Assembly (NCBI RefSeq): GCF_002836205.1
Contig: NZ_PJBE01000012.1
Span: 744,001 to 808,000 of the forward strand
Source: Shewanella sp. Choline-02u-19
GTDB lineage: Bacteria > Pseudomonadota > Gammaproteobacteria > Enterobacterales > Shewanellaceae
Direction of reading: 5' to 3'
DNA: 64,000 nucleotides
A program made the position numbers and the translations under genes. How positions within the stretch are numbered: the stretch's first letter is position 1; each line of letters starts with the position of its first letter. The notes under the pieces are model-generated. The model saw nothing but the letters and a program-made list of their open reading frames with translations. It was not told where the DNA came from and did no database searches. Below, piece by piece: positions 14,991 through 24,150 of this stretch.

Positions 14991-16145
14991 TTAGACCAAT
15001 ACATCACTGAGTACTCTTTGCCAGTTCTGCCCCATGATCTTATCGCGATCATTACTGCTAAAGCCGGCTTTACTTAAGGCTAGATCAATACGATTCATGC
15101 GGTCAATATCGTTCAACTCTGGGATCACGACATGTTCAGGTTCAATGTCGTAGCCCAGCACGTTTTTCTCACGCAGGCTATGCCACCAACTAAGGTACTG
15201 TTTCACCCCTTCAGCGTTATTGTTATTAAGCTTGAGTAAGTTCTTTTGGCCACGCAGTGGGTAATCATTGGCAATGGCGACAGCATCAATACCCCCAACA
15301 TTAGCGACATGTTTTAGGTGGTTAATATAGTGATCAACCGTTGGCACTTTATCGTTAGTAAGCCAAAAGCTCATCATAAACACCCCGAACAATCCGCCGG
15401 TATCGGCAATCGCTTTAATCACTTCATCTGGGCTGCAGCGAGCATGATTAACCAAAGCACGCACTGCGCCATGGCTTTGAACGATAGGGGAGCGGCTAAC
15501 CCTGGCAGTATCTAATGCAGCTTGGGGACTTGAATGGCTGACATCGACGAGAATATGGTTATCATTTAGCTTGTTAATCAGCGCCTCACCCGCTTGGGTT
15601 AGCGGTAGGTTAAGCCCGCCACTAGCATCATTATCGAGTGCACCGCCACTAAATTGATTACCGTAGTGGTGAGTCAGTTGCAACGCCCTTAACCCTTTGG
15701 CATGAAATTCATCGACTTGGCTTAAACCGTTATTAATGCTGCCCTCTACGCAGTCAGCTCCTTGGATCTGAAAGAACACCGCGGTGCGGTCTGACTGCTT
15801 GGCTCGGTTAATGTCATTAGCATTTAGCCCCAGAATGAGTTTGTCGCTGTTGGCTTCAACTCGGATTTTTGCCGCTGATATGCTTTTAATGCAAGCCTGA
15901 TAAGTCCGTTTGTAGTTGGTGGTGCCATCGGTTTGTTTCATCGCCTCAATGGCTGATATATCGCAAAGATAAGCATCAATACCCGATGCACCCAGATCGG
16001 CTAAATCGTCGGGAAGAAAACAGAGGCCATCGACAAACAGACGTTTGTTTTCACTGGCTAAAGCAGGCAGTGGGCCAAGCTGGCTTAAGACGGTGCCAGC
16101 GGCAAGACCTTTAATAAGTTGGCGTCGATTGATTAGCGGTTGCAT
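14991..16145 (-). CDS. M19-type membrane dipeptidase homologue, Tat-exported, metal site altered
   Basis: A 384-residue protein. The N-terminus, NRRQLIKGLAAGTVLSQ with an ALA-S cleavage-like end, is a twin-arginine signal. The rest has the M19 renal dipeptidase fold: LVDVSHSS and QSHGAVRAL contain the two later zinc histidines, and HARC and ANDYPLRG fit the substrate arginine and the aspartate. However, the first ligand pair, normally DGHxD, reads DGLCF here, and the bridging glutamate in the usual EGG motif reads IQGAD. Three ligands of the binuclear site thus appear lost. The protein may bind one metal or have another role. A GGGAGA ribosome binding site precedes the ATG. It stands alone, divergent from a TRAP transporter. 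Confidence 0.85.
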   Translation of the reverse strand: MQPLINRRQLIKGLAAGTVLSQLGPLPALASENKRLFVDGLCFLPDDLADLGASGIDAYLCDISAIEAMKQTDGTTNYKRTYQACIKSISAAKIRVEANSDKLILGLNANDINRAKQSDRTAVFFQIQGADCVEGSINNGLSQVDEFHAKGLRALQLTHHYGNQFSGGALDNDASGGLNLPLTQAGEALINKLNDNHILVDVSHSSPQAALDTARVSRSPIVQSHGAVRALVNHARCSPDEVIKAIADTGGLFGVFMMSFWLTNDKVPTVDHYINHLKHVANVGGIDAVAIANDYPLRGQKNLLKLNNNNAEGVKQYLSWWHSLREKNVLGYDIEPEHVVIPELNDIDRMNRIDLALSKAGFSSNDRDKIMGQNWQRVLSDVLV

Positions 16146-16396
16146 TTTTTTCTCCCACTGTAGACCTTGATTAGCCTACTTTTATTGTTATCCCCCCATA
16201 GTATCCTATCGACTTCGACTATTCGATATCTTGACAATACTTGACCCTTAAGTGACTATCGAGGCCAAATTGAAGTGAAATCATTAATAATTAAAGGCTT
16301 TTAAATCAAAGTCTAATATACATGCGCAAACGACTTCTAACACGAATATTTTGAAGTGGCAAAGGTATAAAATTGAACAAAATTAAGGGGAAGGCT

Positions 16397-17323
16397 ATGT
16401 TTTATCGCGCGTTAGCACTTGCACTACTGTTGGTATTGCCTGCGTCGGCTCAGGCTGAAAATTACTCAATCGGCACCGGTGGTCAAAGCGGGATCTATTA
16501 CCCTTTTGGTGGGGCATTAGCCAAAGTATGGTCTGATAATGTTCCTGACGTAAATGTGAAAGCGGAAGTGACAGCCGCTTCGGTTGAGAACACCATTAAA
16601 GTGGTTCGTGGTGACATGATCGCCGGAATAGCCATGGGCAATGTGGTACTGGATGCTTATAAAGGTGAGGGGAAATTCAGAAGTGCCATGCCAGTGAAAA
16701 CCTTGTTTGCACTTTATCCAAACCTTGTACATGCCATCAGTTTAGAAAAATCAGGCATTACTTCTCTGGCAGATCTTAAAGGCAAACGTATCTCTTTGGG
16801 CGCACCTGCGAGTGGTACCGCAGTGACCTCGGCAGCATTGCTTGAGTCGATTGGTATTGATGTCAAAAAAGATATCACAGCGGTTTATCTTAATTACGCC
16901 GAAACGACCAACGCGCTAGCGAACGGTCAAATCGATGCAGGTTTTATTGTGGGCGGCCAAGGTGTGGGCGCTGTGACTCAAGTTGCGTTGACTCATAAGA
17001 TCAATATTATCCCAGTATCGGCTTCTGAAAGTGCTGCGTTTATTAAACAAAATCCAGCCTATAGTAACTATACGATCCCAGCTGATGTGTATAACAGTGT
17101 GGGTGCAGTATCGACGTTAAGTGTGTGGAATGTGATTGTTGTGAGTGCCAATATGAGCGATGAGATGGCGTTTAACCTGACTAAAGCCGCCTTTGAAAAC
17201 ATGGGTGAGGTGCAAAAAGTGGTTAAAGTTGCTGATGCCACTACGCCAGAAAATGCTAACCGTCTACAAGGTGTGCCATTACATCCTGGCGCGCAAAAGT
17301 ACTTAGACTCACTGAGCCAGTAA
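16397..17323 (+). CDS. TAXI-family TRAP transporter substrate-binding protein
   Basis: A periplasmic binding protein of about 308 residues with a signal peptide (LALALLLVLPASAQA, cleavage before ENYSIG). The mature start YSIGTGGQSGIYYPFGG and the central GKRISLGAPASGTAVTS are hallmarks of the TAXI (TRAP-associated extracytoplasmic immunogenic) family. Ligands of this family include glutamate and other small organic anions; the ligand here cannot be told. An in-frame TTG at 16373 lengthens the frame, but the GGGGAAGG ribosome binding site points to the ATG at 16397. It is followed after 133 bp by its fused permease. Confidence 0.93.
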   Translation: MFYRALALALLLVLPASAQAENYSIGTGGQSGIYYPFGGALAKVWSDNVPDVNVKAEVTAASVENTIKVVRGDMIAGIAMGNVVLDAYKGEGKFRSAMPVKTLFALYPNLVHAISLEKSGITSLADLKGKRISLGAPASGTAVTSAALLESIGIDVKKDITAVYLNYAETTNALANGQIDAGFIVGGQGVGAVTQVALTHKINIIPVSASESAAFIKQNPAYSNYTIPADVYNSVGAVSTLSVWNVIVVSANMSDEMAFNLTKAAFENMGEVQKVVKVADATTPENANRLQGVPLHPGAQKYLDSLSQ

Positions 17324-17372
17324 ATTCACTGATAATCAGCACCTAACTCAATAGGTGCATTGCATCATCGAC

Positions 17373-17395
17373 AAAGGCAGCTAATAGTTGCCTTT
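17373..17395 (+). other. Intercistronic hairpin
   Basis: Arms AAAGGCA and TGCCTTT with a 9-nt loop between the TAXI binding protein and its permease. No T-tract follows. It may lower downstream expression or protect the upstream message, as is common when a binding protein must be made in excess. Confidence 0.4.
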
Positions 17396-17456
17396 GCGCT
17401 ATTTAGGCTGTTTAACCTTGACTAATAACAACGTTAAGCTGCCTTGAGGACACAAT

Positions 17457-19415
17457 ATGACCCCTGTTGACGATAAAGAGGTTAACGAACAAGAGACGAG
17501 CAGTCAGGCAGATCAGCTTGATAGCAGTAAGGACGTGATTAACACCTTGCCTTATGAAACCGCGGTAAAGGTTTTCGGATACCTCATTTTAGCGATTGCC
17601 GTCGCGCTGTCGTCATTCCAAATTTGGCAAGGGATCACATCGACCATCTCAGCGACCTATTTTCGTCCAGTGCATTTATGCTGGGTGCTAGTACTGATCT
17701 TTTTACATTACCCACTGATCAGTAATCGCTATAACAAGGGCTATATGCTGGGACGGGTGACGGATCTAGCCTTATGTGGCTTAACGGTATTTGCGGGATA
17801 CCGCATGCTGATTTTCGATTACAACGACATCGATCATCTACTGTATGGCTTAGGGACGGCTGATTTAGTGGCTGGAAGCGCCTTGGTACTGCTACTACTA
17901 GAAGGTTGCCGCCGTACTGTCGGTTGGGTAATGGTGCTGATTGCTACGCTGTTTTTAGCTTATAGTGCTTTTGGCGATATGTTGCCAGGTGCTTTGGCGA
18001 CCAAAGCCTATTCTTTGCAAGAACTGGTTCAGTTTCAGATCTTCTCTGCTAACGGTATCTTTGGCTCAGCACTCGGTATTGCCGCAACAACGGTGTTTAT
18101 TTTCGTGTTATTTGGCGCCTTCTTGGAGGTGACTGGCGCGGGTAAGTTCTTTATCGATTTGGCGTTCTCTATCGCGGGAAAATATCGCGGTGGGCCAGCT
18201 AAAGCGGCGGTATTAGCCTCCGCTGGACTCGGTTCAATCTCAGGTTCTGCCATTGCCAATACTGTCACGACAGGTTCTGTGACGATTCCTATGATGAAGA
18301 AGCTGGGCTACACGCCGGAGCAGTCAGCGGGAATTGAAGCGGCGGCCTCAACTGGAGGGCAAATAATGCCACCGATTATGGGTGCTGGCGCCTTTGTGAT
18401 GGCGCAGTTTACGGGGGTGCCCTACAGCGACATTATGTTGGCATCGATAGCGCCGGCGATACTCTATTTCTTCTGTACCTTGCTCTACGTGCACTTAATG
18501 GCCTGTAAGTTAAATCTACAAGCCGCCAGTCGCACAGAGGCCGTGATGACGGTGATGAAGCAAGGCGCTCACCATCTCATTCCTTTGGCAATTATTACCA
18601 CGTTACTGATGATGGCTTACTCGCCGTTATTAGTTGGGGTTGCAGGTTGCGCCGCGATCTTGCTGACCGCAGCACTGCGTAAACACAGCCGTATTGGTTT
18701 GAGTAAGTTTATCTCGGGAATGAAGAGTGGTGCCTTAATGGCATTGCCTATCTCGGTTGCGTGCGGCGCAGCGGGTATTATTGTTGGCGTAGTGGGCCAA
18801 ACAGGCATAGGGCTGCAATTTACCCAGTTTGTCATGGAGTTTTCCGGCGGCTATATGCTGGTGGCATTAGGCTTGATAAGCATTGTGGCATTAGTGTTAG
18901 GCATGGGGTTACCAGTGACTGCCGCCTACATTGTACTTGCGGTAATGGCGGTGCCTATGTTGGGAGACTTTGGCTTGCCATTGCTCACGGCACATTTGAT
19001 TGTGTTTTGGCTGTCTCAAACGTCAAATGTTACCCCTCCGATTGCGCTGGCGGCATTTGCGGCGGCGGGTGTTGCCAATGCTAACCCGATGAAATCCTCA
19101 GTTGAAGCCTTTAAGCTTGCGGGTGGACTGTTTATGATCCCCATCATGATGGCCTATACCGACCTACTAAATCCTGAGGCCAGCATGATGGCGTTTGCTT
19201 TTGCTATCGTGCAGACGGCAACCATCATTGTCGCCATCGCTATATCGATTGAAGGTTATCTATTACGTCCGCTTTCAAATGTTGAACGTTTGGTGGCATT
19301 TTCAGCTGCGCCGTGGGTGCTATTTGATCCCTTCAGTACGGGCTTTGTGGGGGTATTAGTGATCTTAGCTTTGATTGGCTTGCAGTGGAAAACGCGTGCG
19401 AAGGTAGGGGGATAA
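17457..19415 (+). CDS. TRAP transporter fused permease (DctQM type)
   Basis: A 652-residue membrane protein in which the small DctQ-like part (about residues 35-190) and the large DctM part (about 200-640) are joined, the usual form for TAXI systems. Typical DctM segments are present: GSISGSAIANTVTTGSVTIP, EAAASTGGQIMPPIMGAGAF, LVLGMGLPVTAAYIVLA and LSQTSNVTPPIALAAFAAAG, which surround the sodium and ligand sites. It works with the binding protein just upstream to take up an organic anion with sodium ions. The GAGGA ribosome binding site lies 8 bp before the ATG. No further partner gene follows. Confidence 0.95.
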   Translation: MTPVDDKEVNEQETSSQADQLDSSKDVINTLPYETAVKVFGYLILAIAVALSSFQIWQGITSTISATYFRPVHLCWVLVLIFLHYPLISNRYNKGYMLGRVTDLALCGLTVFAGYRMLIFDYNDIDHLLYGLGTADLVAGSALVLLLLEGCRRTVGWVMVLIATLFLAYSAFGDMLPGALATKAYSLQELVQFQIFSANGIFGSALGIAATTVFIFVLFGAFLEVTGAGKFFIDLAFSIAGKYRGGPAKAAVLASAGLGSISGSAIANTVTTGSVTIPMMKKLGYTPEQSAGIEAAASTGGQIMPPIMGAGAFVMAQFTGVPYSDIMLASIAPAILYFFCTLLYVHLMACKLNLQAASRTEAVMTVMKQGAHHLIPLAIITTLLMMAYSPLLVGVAGCAAILLTAALRKHSRIGLSKFISGMKSGALMALPISVACGAAGIIVGVVGQTGIGLQFTQFVMEFSGGYMLVALGLISIVALVLGMGLPVTAAYIVLAVMAVPMLGDFGLPLLTAHLIVFWLSQTSNVTPPIALAAFAAAGVANANPMKSSVEAFKLAGGLFMIPIMMAYTDLLNPEASMMAFAFAIVQTATIIVAIAISIEGYLLRPLSNVERLVAFSAAPWVLFDPFSTGFVGVLVILALIGLQWKTRAKVGG

Positions 19416-19446
19416 TAGCCTAAGCTCAGCTTAAGTAAGCCCCTCG

Positions 19447-19469
19447 AATCGATCGTGGAACGATTGATT
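19447..19469. other. Hairpin with GGA triloop
   Basis: Arms AATCGATCGT and ACGATTGATT (one G-T pair) enclose a GGA loop, in the space between the TRAP permease and csdE, which converge. There is no T-tract. It resembles in shape the short hairpins of the repeat blocks but shares no clear sequence with them. Confidence 0.35.
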
Positions 19470-19614
19470 ACATCGGTTCGGTTCGTGGGATTGGCTTAGC
19501 TATCGATACTCGCTTAATACTGAGCTCTTAATAGAGGATCTTAATGTTTAGATCTTCATCGAGAAATATTAGTTGAGAGCGCTTCACTGACAAGTTTAGC
19601 GGGTGACAGTGTTT

Positions 19615-20061
19615 TTATTCACTTTCACTTTTAATCGCTTTGGCTAAGGCAAGTAAACCATTGGTGCGTGACGGGCTTAATTGGCCTTCAAGCCCTAACT
19701 GCTTAAAATACGGGTTAGGGTCAAAAAGTGCTATCTCTGCGCTGGTTTTACCATTGCAGGCAATTAATAGCAGTGCGATAAGCCCTTTTACGATACGGGC
19801 GTCGCTGTCTGCGACAAAGTAATGTTTGCCCTCTATCTTGCAATGATACAGCCAAGCATTGCTCTCACAGCCCTTAACCTGAGCAGACTCGTTCCGCAGT
19901 TCATCTTGCAATTTAGGTAAGGTTTTACCGAGCAACATAATCTGACGATAGCGCTCTTGCCAGTTACCGGCATTTTCAAACAGCTGCATTGTCGTTGATA
20001 CATCAGCTTCCAGTGCTAGCGTGAGAAATTGCTGTTTTGTTGGCTGGACTTGCTGACTCAT
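19615..20061 (-). CDS. csdE: SufE/CsdE-type sulfur acceptor
   Basis: A 148-residue SufE-fold protein. The motif VKGCESNAW (around residue 64) holds the acceptor cysteine that takes persulfide sulfur from a cysteine desulfurase; RIVKGLIALLL is the family's other conserved stretch. Its partner gene, a CsdA-like desulfurase, lies upstream on the same strand, separated by a tandem-repeat region. Separation from suf scaffold genes favours a CsdE role over SufE. The ATG encoding MSQQVQP was taken as start. Confidence 0.87.
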   Translation of the reverse strand: MSQQVQPTKQQFLTLALEADVSTTMQLFENAGNWQERYRQIMLLGKTLPKLQDELRNESAQVKGCESNAWLYHCKIEGKHYFVADSDARIVKGLIALLLIACNGKTSAEIALFDPNPYFKQLGLEGQLSPSRTNGLLALAKAIKSESE

Positions 20062-20108
20062 ATTCGACCTGACTTTAATGTGAATGATTATTTGAAAATA
20101 CCGTTTTT

Positions 20109-20365
20109 GACTTTCCGACTCTTTCGTCTCAGCTAGTACCGTCTTAGCATTATCCTGCTTTCTAGCTTCTTCGGCTTTCCGGCTCTTTCGTCTCAGTTAG
20201 TACCGTCTTAGCATTATCCTGCTTTCTAGCTTCTTCAGCTTTCCGACTCTTTCGTCTCAGCTAGTACCGTCTTAGCATTATCCTGCTTTCTAGCTTCTTC
20301 GACTTTCCGGCTCTTTCGTCTCAGTTACTACCGTCTTAGCTCTATTCTGCTTTCCTAGCACTTAG
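20109..20365. repeat. 64-bp tandem repeat, four copies, between csdA and csdE
   Basis: Units start at 20109, 20173, 20237 and 20301 (exact 64-bp period). Each reads like GACTTTCCGACTCTTTCGTC followed by TCAGCTAGTACCGTCTTAGC and ends in CTAGCTTCTTC. Units differ at a few alternating positions (CGACT/CGGCT, CAGCTAG/CAGTTAG); the last unit diverges toward its end. The period is not a multiple of three and there are no spacers, so this is a minisatellite and neither coding nor CRISPR. Confidence 0.93.
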
Positions 20366-20402
20366 TATCGGCTCTTAACCGTCTCAGCTGTTATCTTCGA
20401 TC

Positions 20403-21614
20403 CTAAAGCAACAACTCTTTCACTGACTGCATTGCAGTAATAAAGTTGTCGATATCAGCCTTATTAGTATAAATACCAATAGAGGCTCGGCAGCAGCCAT
20501 TAAGCTGTAAACTCTGCATCAGTGGCATGGCGCAGTGGTGACCGCAGCGTACCGCAATACCTTGCTGATCTAATAATATCCCGACATCTTGATGGTGTTC
20601 AGCTGCAAGATTAAAGGCAACGGCACCGAGATTGTCACTGTGAGCGCCATAGAGTACGACATCGCCCAAGGCTTTGAGCGAGTCTTGCAAATAGATAAGT
20701 AACGTTTGCTCTGCGGCGCTAACTTGCGCTTTGGGCTGTGCGTCGATGAAATCAATTGCTGCGCCTAAACCAATAACTTCAGCGATTGGCGGAGTGCCAG
20801 CTTCGAGTCGATTGGGCAGTTGATTAAACTCAGTGCCGCTAAAACTGACGGTTTTAATCATCTCTCCACCCGTCATCAACGGACTAAGACTATCTAATAG
20901 TGCAAAGCGACCGTATAAAACCCCGATGCCTGTGGGGCCATACATTTTGTGGCCAGAGAACACATAAAAATCACAATCAATGTCTTGTACATCAACGCTC
21001 ATGTGCGCAATCGCTTGTGCGCCATCAACTAAGGTGATAGCGCCCACCTGTTTGGCTTTAGCAACTAAATCGCTCACTGGATTGACCGTGCCTAACACAT
21101 TAGACACATGGCCGAGTGCCACTATCGCAGGCTTTTCGAGTAGCAAAGTATCAAATGCTGCGCTGTCTAAACGGCAATCTGTCGTTAATGGGATTGGCTT
21201 TATTATCGCGCCAGTGCGCTTAGCGAGTTCTTGCCATGGCACAATATTGGCGTGATGTGCTGCAGCATCAATTAAGATCAGGTCGCCCAGTTTAAGTTGA
21301 GATGTCAGCCCATTGGCAACGATGTTAATTGCTTCTGTAGTGCCGTGGGTGAAAATAATCTCTTCCCGACGGCGAGCCTGAATAAACTGGCATAGCTTGT
21401 CGCGTACCGCTTCATATTGTGTGGTCGCACGCGCTGATAAGAGGTGTGCTGCTCGATGCACATTGGCATTATCAAAATGATAATAGTGATTCATGGCATC
21501 AATCACTTGTTGCGGCTTCTGACTAGTGGCTGCAGTGTCTAAATAACATAACGGGTAACCGTTGTTAGATTGGGCGAGCGCAGGAAATTGTGACCGTAAC
21601 ATTGTGAGATCCAT
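20403..21614 (-). CDS. csdA: Cysteine desulfurase of the SufS/CsdA group
   Basis: A 403-residue PLP enzyme. The lysine that binds PLP lies in SGHKMYGPTGIG (about residue 226), and the catalytic cysteine is in VRCGHHCAMPLM (about 362), the group II (SufS/CsdA) pattern. Early motifs LDTAATSQKP and FTHGTTEAIN also fit. The enzyme removes sulfur from cysteine and passes it to a SufE-like partner, here probably the downstream csdE. The stop lies 341 bp before csdE, a gap filled mostly by a 64-bp tandem repeat, so the two may not be a tight operon. Confidence 0.9.
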   Translation of the reverse strand: MDLTMLRSQFPALAQSNNGYPLCYLDTAATSQKPQQVIDAMNHYYHFDNANVHRAAHLLSARATTQYEAVRDKLCQFIQARRREEIIFTHGTTEAINIVANGLTSQLKLGDLILIDAAAHHANIVPWQELAKRTGAIIKPIPLTTDCRLDSAAFDTLLLEKPAIVALGHVSNVLGTVNPVSDLVAKAKQVGAITLVDGAQAIAHMSVDVQDIDCDFYVFSGHKMYGPTGIGVLYGRFALLDSLSPLMTGGEMIKTVSFSGTEFNQLPNRLEAGTPPIAEVIGLGAAIDFIDAQPKAQVSAAEQTLLIYLQDSLKALGDVVLYGAHSDNLGAVAFNLAAEHHQDVGILLDQQGIAVRCGHHCAMPLMQSLQLNGCCRASIGIYTNKADIDNFITAMQSVKELLL

Positions 21615-21695
21615 TAATCTGATCCGAGGTATAAATATAAAAGGCGCGCAGATCTTGTAAGATCTGCACGACTAATGCAAGGCTAAAGCTGTTTA

Positions 21696-22739
21696 TTATG
21701 GGCAGGGCAGGCGATATGTCTGCGCTAATTCATTGAGGCGTAGCATTAACTCTGGTGAAATACTGCAATTGATACTGTCGATATTTTCTTTTAACTGCTC
21801 AATATTGGTTGCACCTATAATGTTAGACCCAACAAATTTTTGCGCGTTAACAAACGCCAATGCCATTTGTGCAGGGCTCATATTGAACTCTTTAGCGAGC
21901 TCAACATAAGCTTTAGTCGCTTCGAGCGCCATTGCAGATCCGGTATAGCGAGCAAAACGTTTAAACAGTGTTAAGCGAGCACCTTTTGGCCACTGCTCAT
22001 TGAGGTATTTGCCCGATAATGCACCAAAGGCCAGCGGAGAGTAGGCCAATAACGGCACCTCTTCACGGTGACTTATTTCGGTCATTCCGACCTCAAAACT
22101 GCGATTTAGCAGGTTATAAGGGTTTTGCACTGAGACAATCTTAGGTAAGCCATGTTTCTCGGCCAGCTGCAAATACTTCATAAAACCCCAAGGAGTTTCA
22201 TTGGAAATACCGATATAACGAATTTTCCCCGCAGTCACTAGATCGGCTAGCGCTTCAAGAGTCTCAATAATGGGGGTTTGCTGCTCGCCATCATCTTGCT
22301 GCTCATAACTCAGTTCGCCAAAGTAGTTACTGTTACGATCGGGCCAGTGAACTTGATAGAGATCGATGGTATCGAGTTGTAATCGCTGTAGTGAGCTATC
22401 AACGGCTTGATGAATATTACGCCAGTCCAGAGACATGTTTGGTCTAATATAGTCACTCTTACCGCCTGGACCTGAAACTTTGCTGGCAATAATCAGTTCA
22501 TCTCGGTTGCCGCGCTGTTTGAGGTAGTTACCAAGAATGGTTTCGGTAGCACCTTGGGTTTCTGCTTTCGGGGGGACTGGATACATTTCAGCGGTATCGA
22601 TGAAGTTAATTCCTTCACCTATCGCGTAGTCTAACTGTTCGAATGCTTGAGCTTGGGTGTTCTGCTCACCCCACGTCATTGTCCCTAAACAGATTTTACT
22701 AACATTTAAGCTTGAGTGTGGCAGACGTTTATATTCCAT
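21696..22739 (-). CDS. tas: Aldo-keto reductase, Tas type
   Basis: A 347-residue aldo-keto reductase that aligns throughout with E. coli Tas (346 residues): MEYKRLPHSSLNVSKICLGT at the start, FIDTAEMYPVPPKAETQG with the catalytic aspartate and tyrosine, YQVHWPDR with the catalytic histidine, and SNETPWGFMKYL. These enzymes are cytoplasmic NADPH-dependent reductases; the natural substrate of Tas is unclear. The open frame extends four codons upstream, but homology supports the ATG at 22739. Confidence 0.92.
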   Translation of the reverse strand: MEYKRLPHSSLNVSKICLGTMTWGEQNTQAQAFEQLDYAIGEGINFIDTAEMYPVPPKAETQGATETILGNYLKQRGNRDELIIASKVSGPGGKSDYIRPNMSLDWRNIHQAVDSSLQRLQLDTIDLYQVHWPDRNSNYFGELSYEQQDDGEQQTPIIETLEALADLVTAGKIRYIGISNETPWGFMKYLQLAEKHGLPKIVSVQNPYNLLNRSFEVGMTEISHREEVPLLAYSPLAFGALSGKYLNEQWPKGARLTLFKRFARYTGSAMALEATKAYVELAKEFNMSPAQMALAFVNAQKFVGSNIIGATNIEQLKENIDSINCSISPELMLRLNELAQTYRLPCP

Positions 22740-23067
22740 AATGCAACTCACTTATTACTGAGAACGAGCAAAAGATGACTTAACCTGAACGCGGATCGAT
22801 GAATGTCAGGTGAATGAACCAATCTAAATTGAGATCAGAACTTAAACATTAAATTATTGATTTAGCATAAATTCTAGCTTAGTACCGAGATTACTGCCTA
22901 TGCCAAGGCGGGGGAAGGTAGGTAATAACGGACTATTACTCGAAAGCTCGACAAGGATGAGGGCAATAATAAATGGCGCTTCTTGCCTCAAGTTCAGCTT
23001 ACTTAACTTGAGGCTACCAATTTTTTATCACAAAAACTATCAACTTAATACACTCGCTCTGTTTGGC
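22740..23067. other. Intergenic region upstream of tas
   Basis: No gene is seen. A strong inverted repeat, GCCTCAAGTT and AACTTGAGGC with a 10-nt loop, lies at 22985-23014 and could end transcription from the minus-strand gene at 23068-24012, though no T-tract follows on that strand. Confidence 0.5.
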
Positions 23068-24012
23068 TCAGGATAGGTCACGTAACATGGTCACTTCACA
23101 GGCATCATGGCCTGTGTCACCGAGCGGTGCATCTATATGCTTAAATGCCAGCGATTCGTAGAGCTTTATCGCCTCAACTAAATTCGCTGTTGTTTCTAAA
23201 TAGCAGGCATTAAACCCTTGCTCTGTCGCAAATTTGATGGCTTGTAATGCGAGTCGTCTAGCAAAGCCTTTGCCACGTAGCGCGGGTGAAAAGTACATTT
23301 TTTGCAGCTCACACACCCCAGGCTGATTGTTCAGTGGCGCTATTCCACCACCGCCTAAAATCTTCCCTTGATACTCGATGACCCAGTAACAGGCATTACT
23401 TGCTTGGTACACTTCGGTGAGGTCGTCCAGCGTTGGATCTGACACACCATAGCCCTTGTCTGCCGTTAACCCATATTCTGCTGAAACCTGACGAATGATC
23501 TGTGCCATAGCAGCATTGTCATGGGCTGTTATCTCTCTGATGATAAAACCAAACTGAGCTTTAGACCGCATAACGGCTTTATTGTATTGGCGAAGTGAAC
23601 TTTCTATCTGGGTTATATGCTCGTTGGGCAGCTGCGCCATGATCTCGTTAAACTGCAGATTTTGTTGTTCATCGAGTTTGAGTAGTTGTTTTTTACCATT
23701 ACAGGTGAGTTGTGCCATTAGGCTACGACTATCTTTGGGGTTAGCGGCCGTTTTGGCAAAGCCCTTGTCAACGAGGTGGCTTACCGCACGGCTAGCATTG
23801 GACTTATCAATGTTTAGCCTCTCAGCTAACTGCTTTATCGAATACGAGCTTTGCCCTAACTCAATTAAGGTGTGTGCTTGGACGGGAGATAGCGGTTGGT
23901 TACCACAAGCGGCATCTAACAGTCCTAATTGGCGGATCAGTTGTCTGGAAAGACGGCGTAACTGTGAAGCTTGGCAAGGGGGATTTGGCATATCTGGTTT
24001 CATCACGGGCAT
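23068..24012 (-). CDS. MarR-type regulator fused to a GNAT acetyltransferase
   Basis: A 314-residue two-domain protein. Residues about 15-150 are a MarR winged helix (SIKQLAERLNIDKSNASRAVSHLVDKGF with the recognition helix). Residues about 160-314 are a GNAT domain with the acetyl-CoA loop LRGKGFARRLALQA and YLETTANLVEAIKLYESLAF. Such fusions are known; the regulator may sense or modify a small molecule. It has no close same-strand partner; yjjX lies further upstream on the same strand after a 138-bp gap. Confidence 0.9.
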   Translation of the reverse strand: MPVMKPDMPNPPCQASQLRRLSRQLIRQLGLLDAACGNQPLSPVQAHTLIELGQSSYSIKQLAERLNIDKSNASRAVSHLVDKGFAKTAANPKDSRSLMAQLTCNGKKQLLKLDEQQNLQFNEIMAQLPNEHITQIESSLRQYNKAVMRSKAQFGFIIREITAHDNAAMAQIIRQVSAEYGLTADKGYGVSDPTLDDLTEVYQASNACYWVIEYQGKILGGGGIAPLNNQPGVCELQKMYFSPALRGKGFARRLALQAIKFATEQGFNACYLETTANLVEAIKLYESLAFKHIDAPLGDTGHDACEVTMLRDLS

Positions 24013-24150
24013 TTAGTTGCGAGTAGCATCTAACTTACGAGGACTATGTAATAAAATCAAGTACATTTATTTAAAGTTATAAACTAACGGCTAATACTGA
24101 CTTGATCAAACAGAGATAGAGTTTGACCAAGTACAGACAAATTACGCTGG

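Noticed and set aside
20109..20365. Possible CRISPR array
   Set aside because: The 64-bp units are contiguous with no unique spacers, and there are no cas genes nearby.
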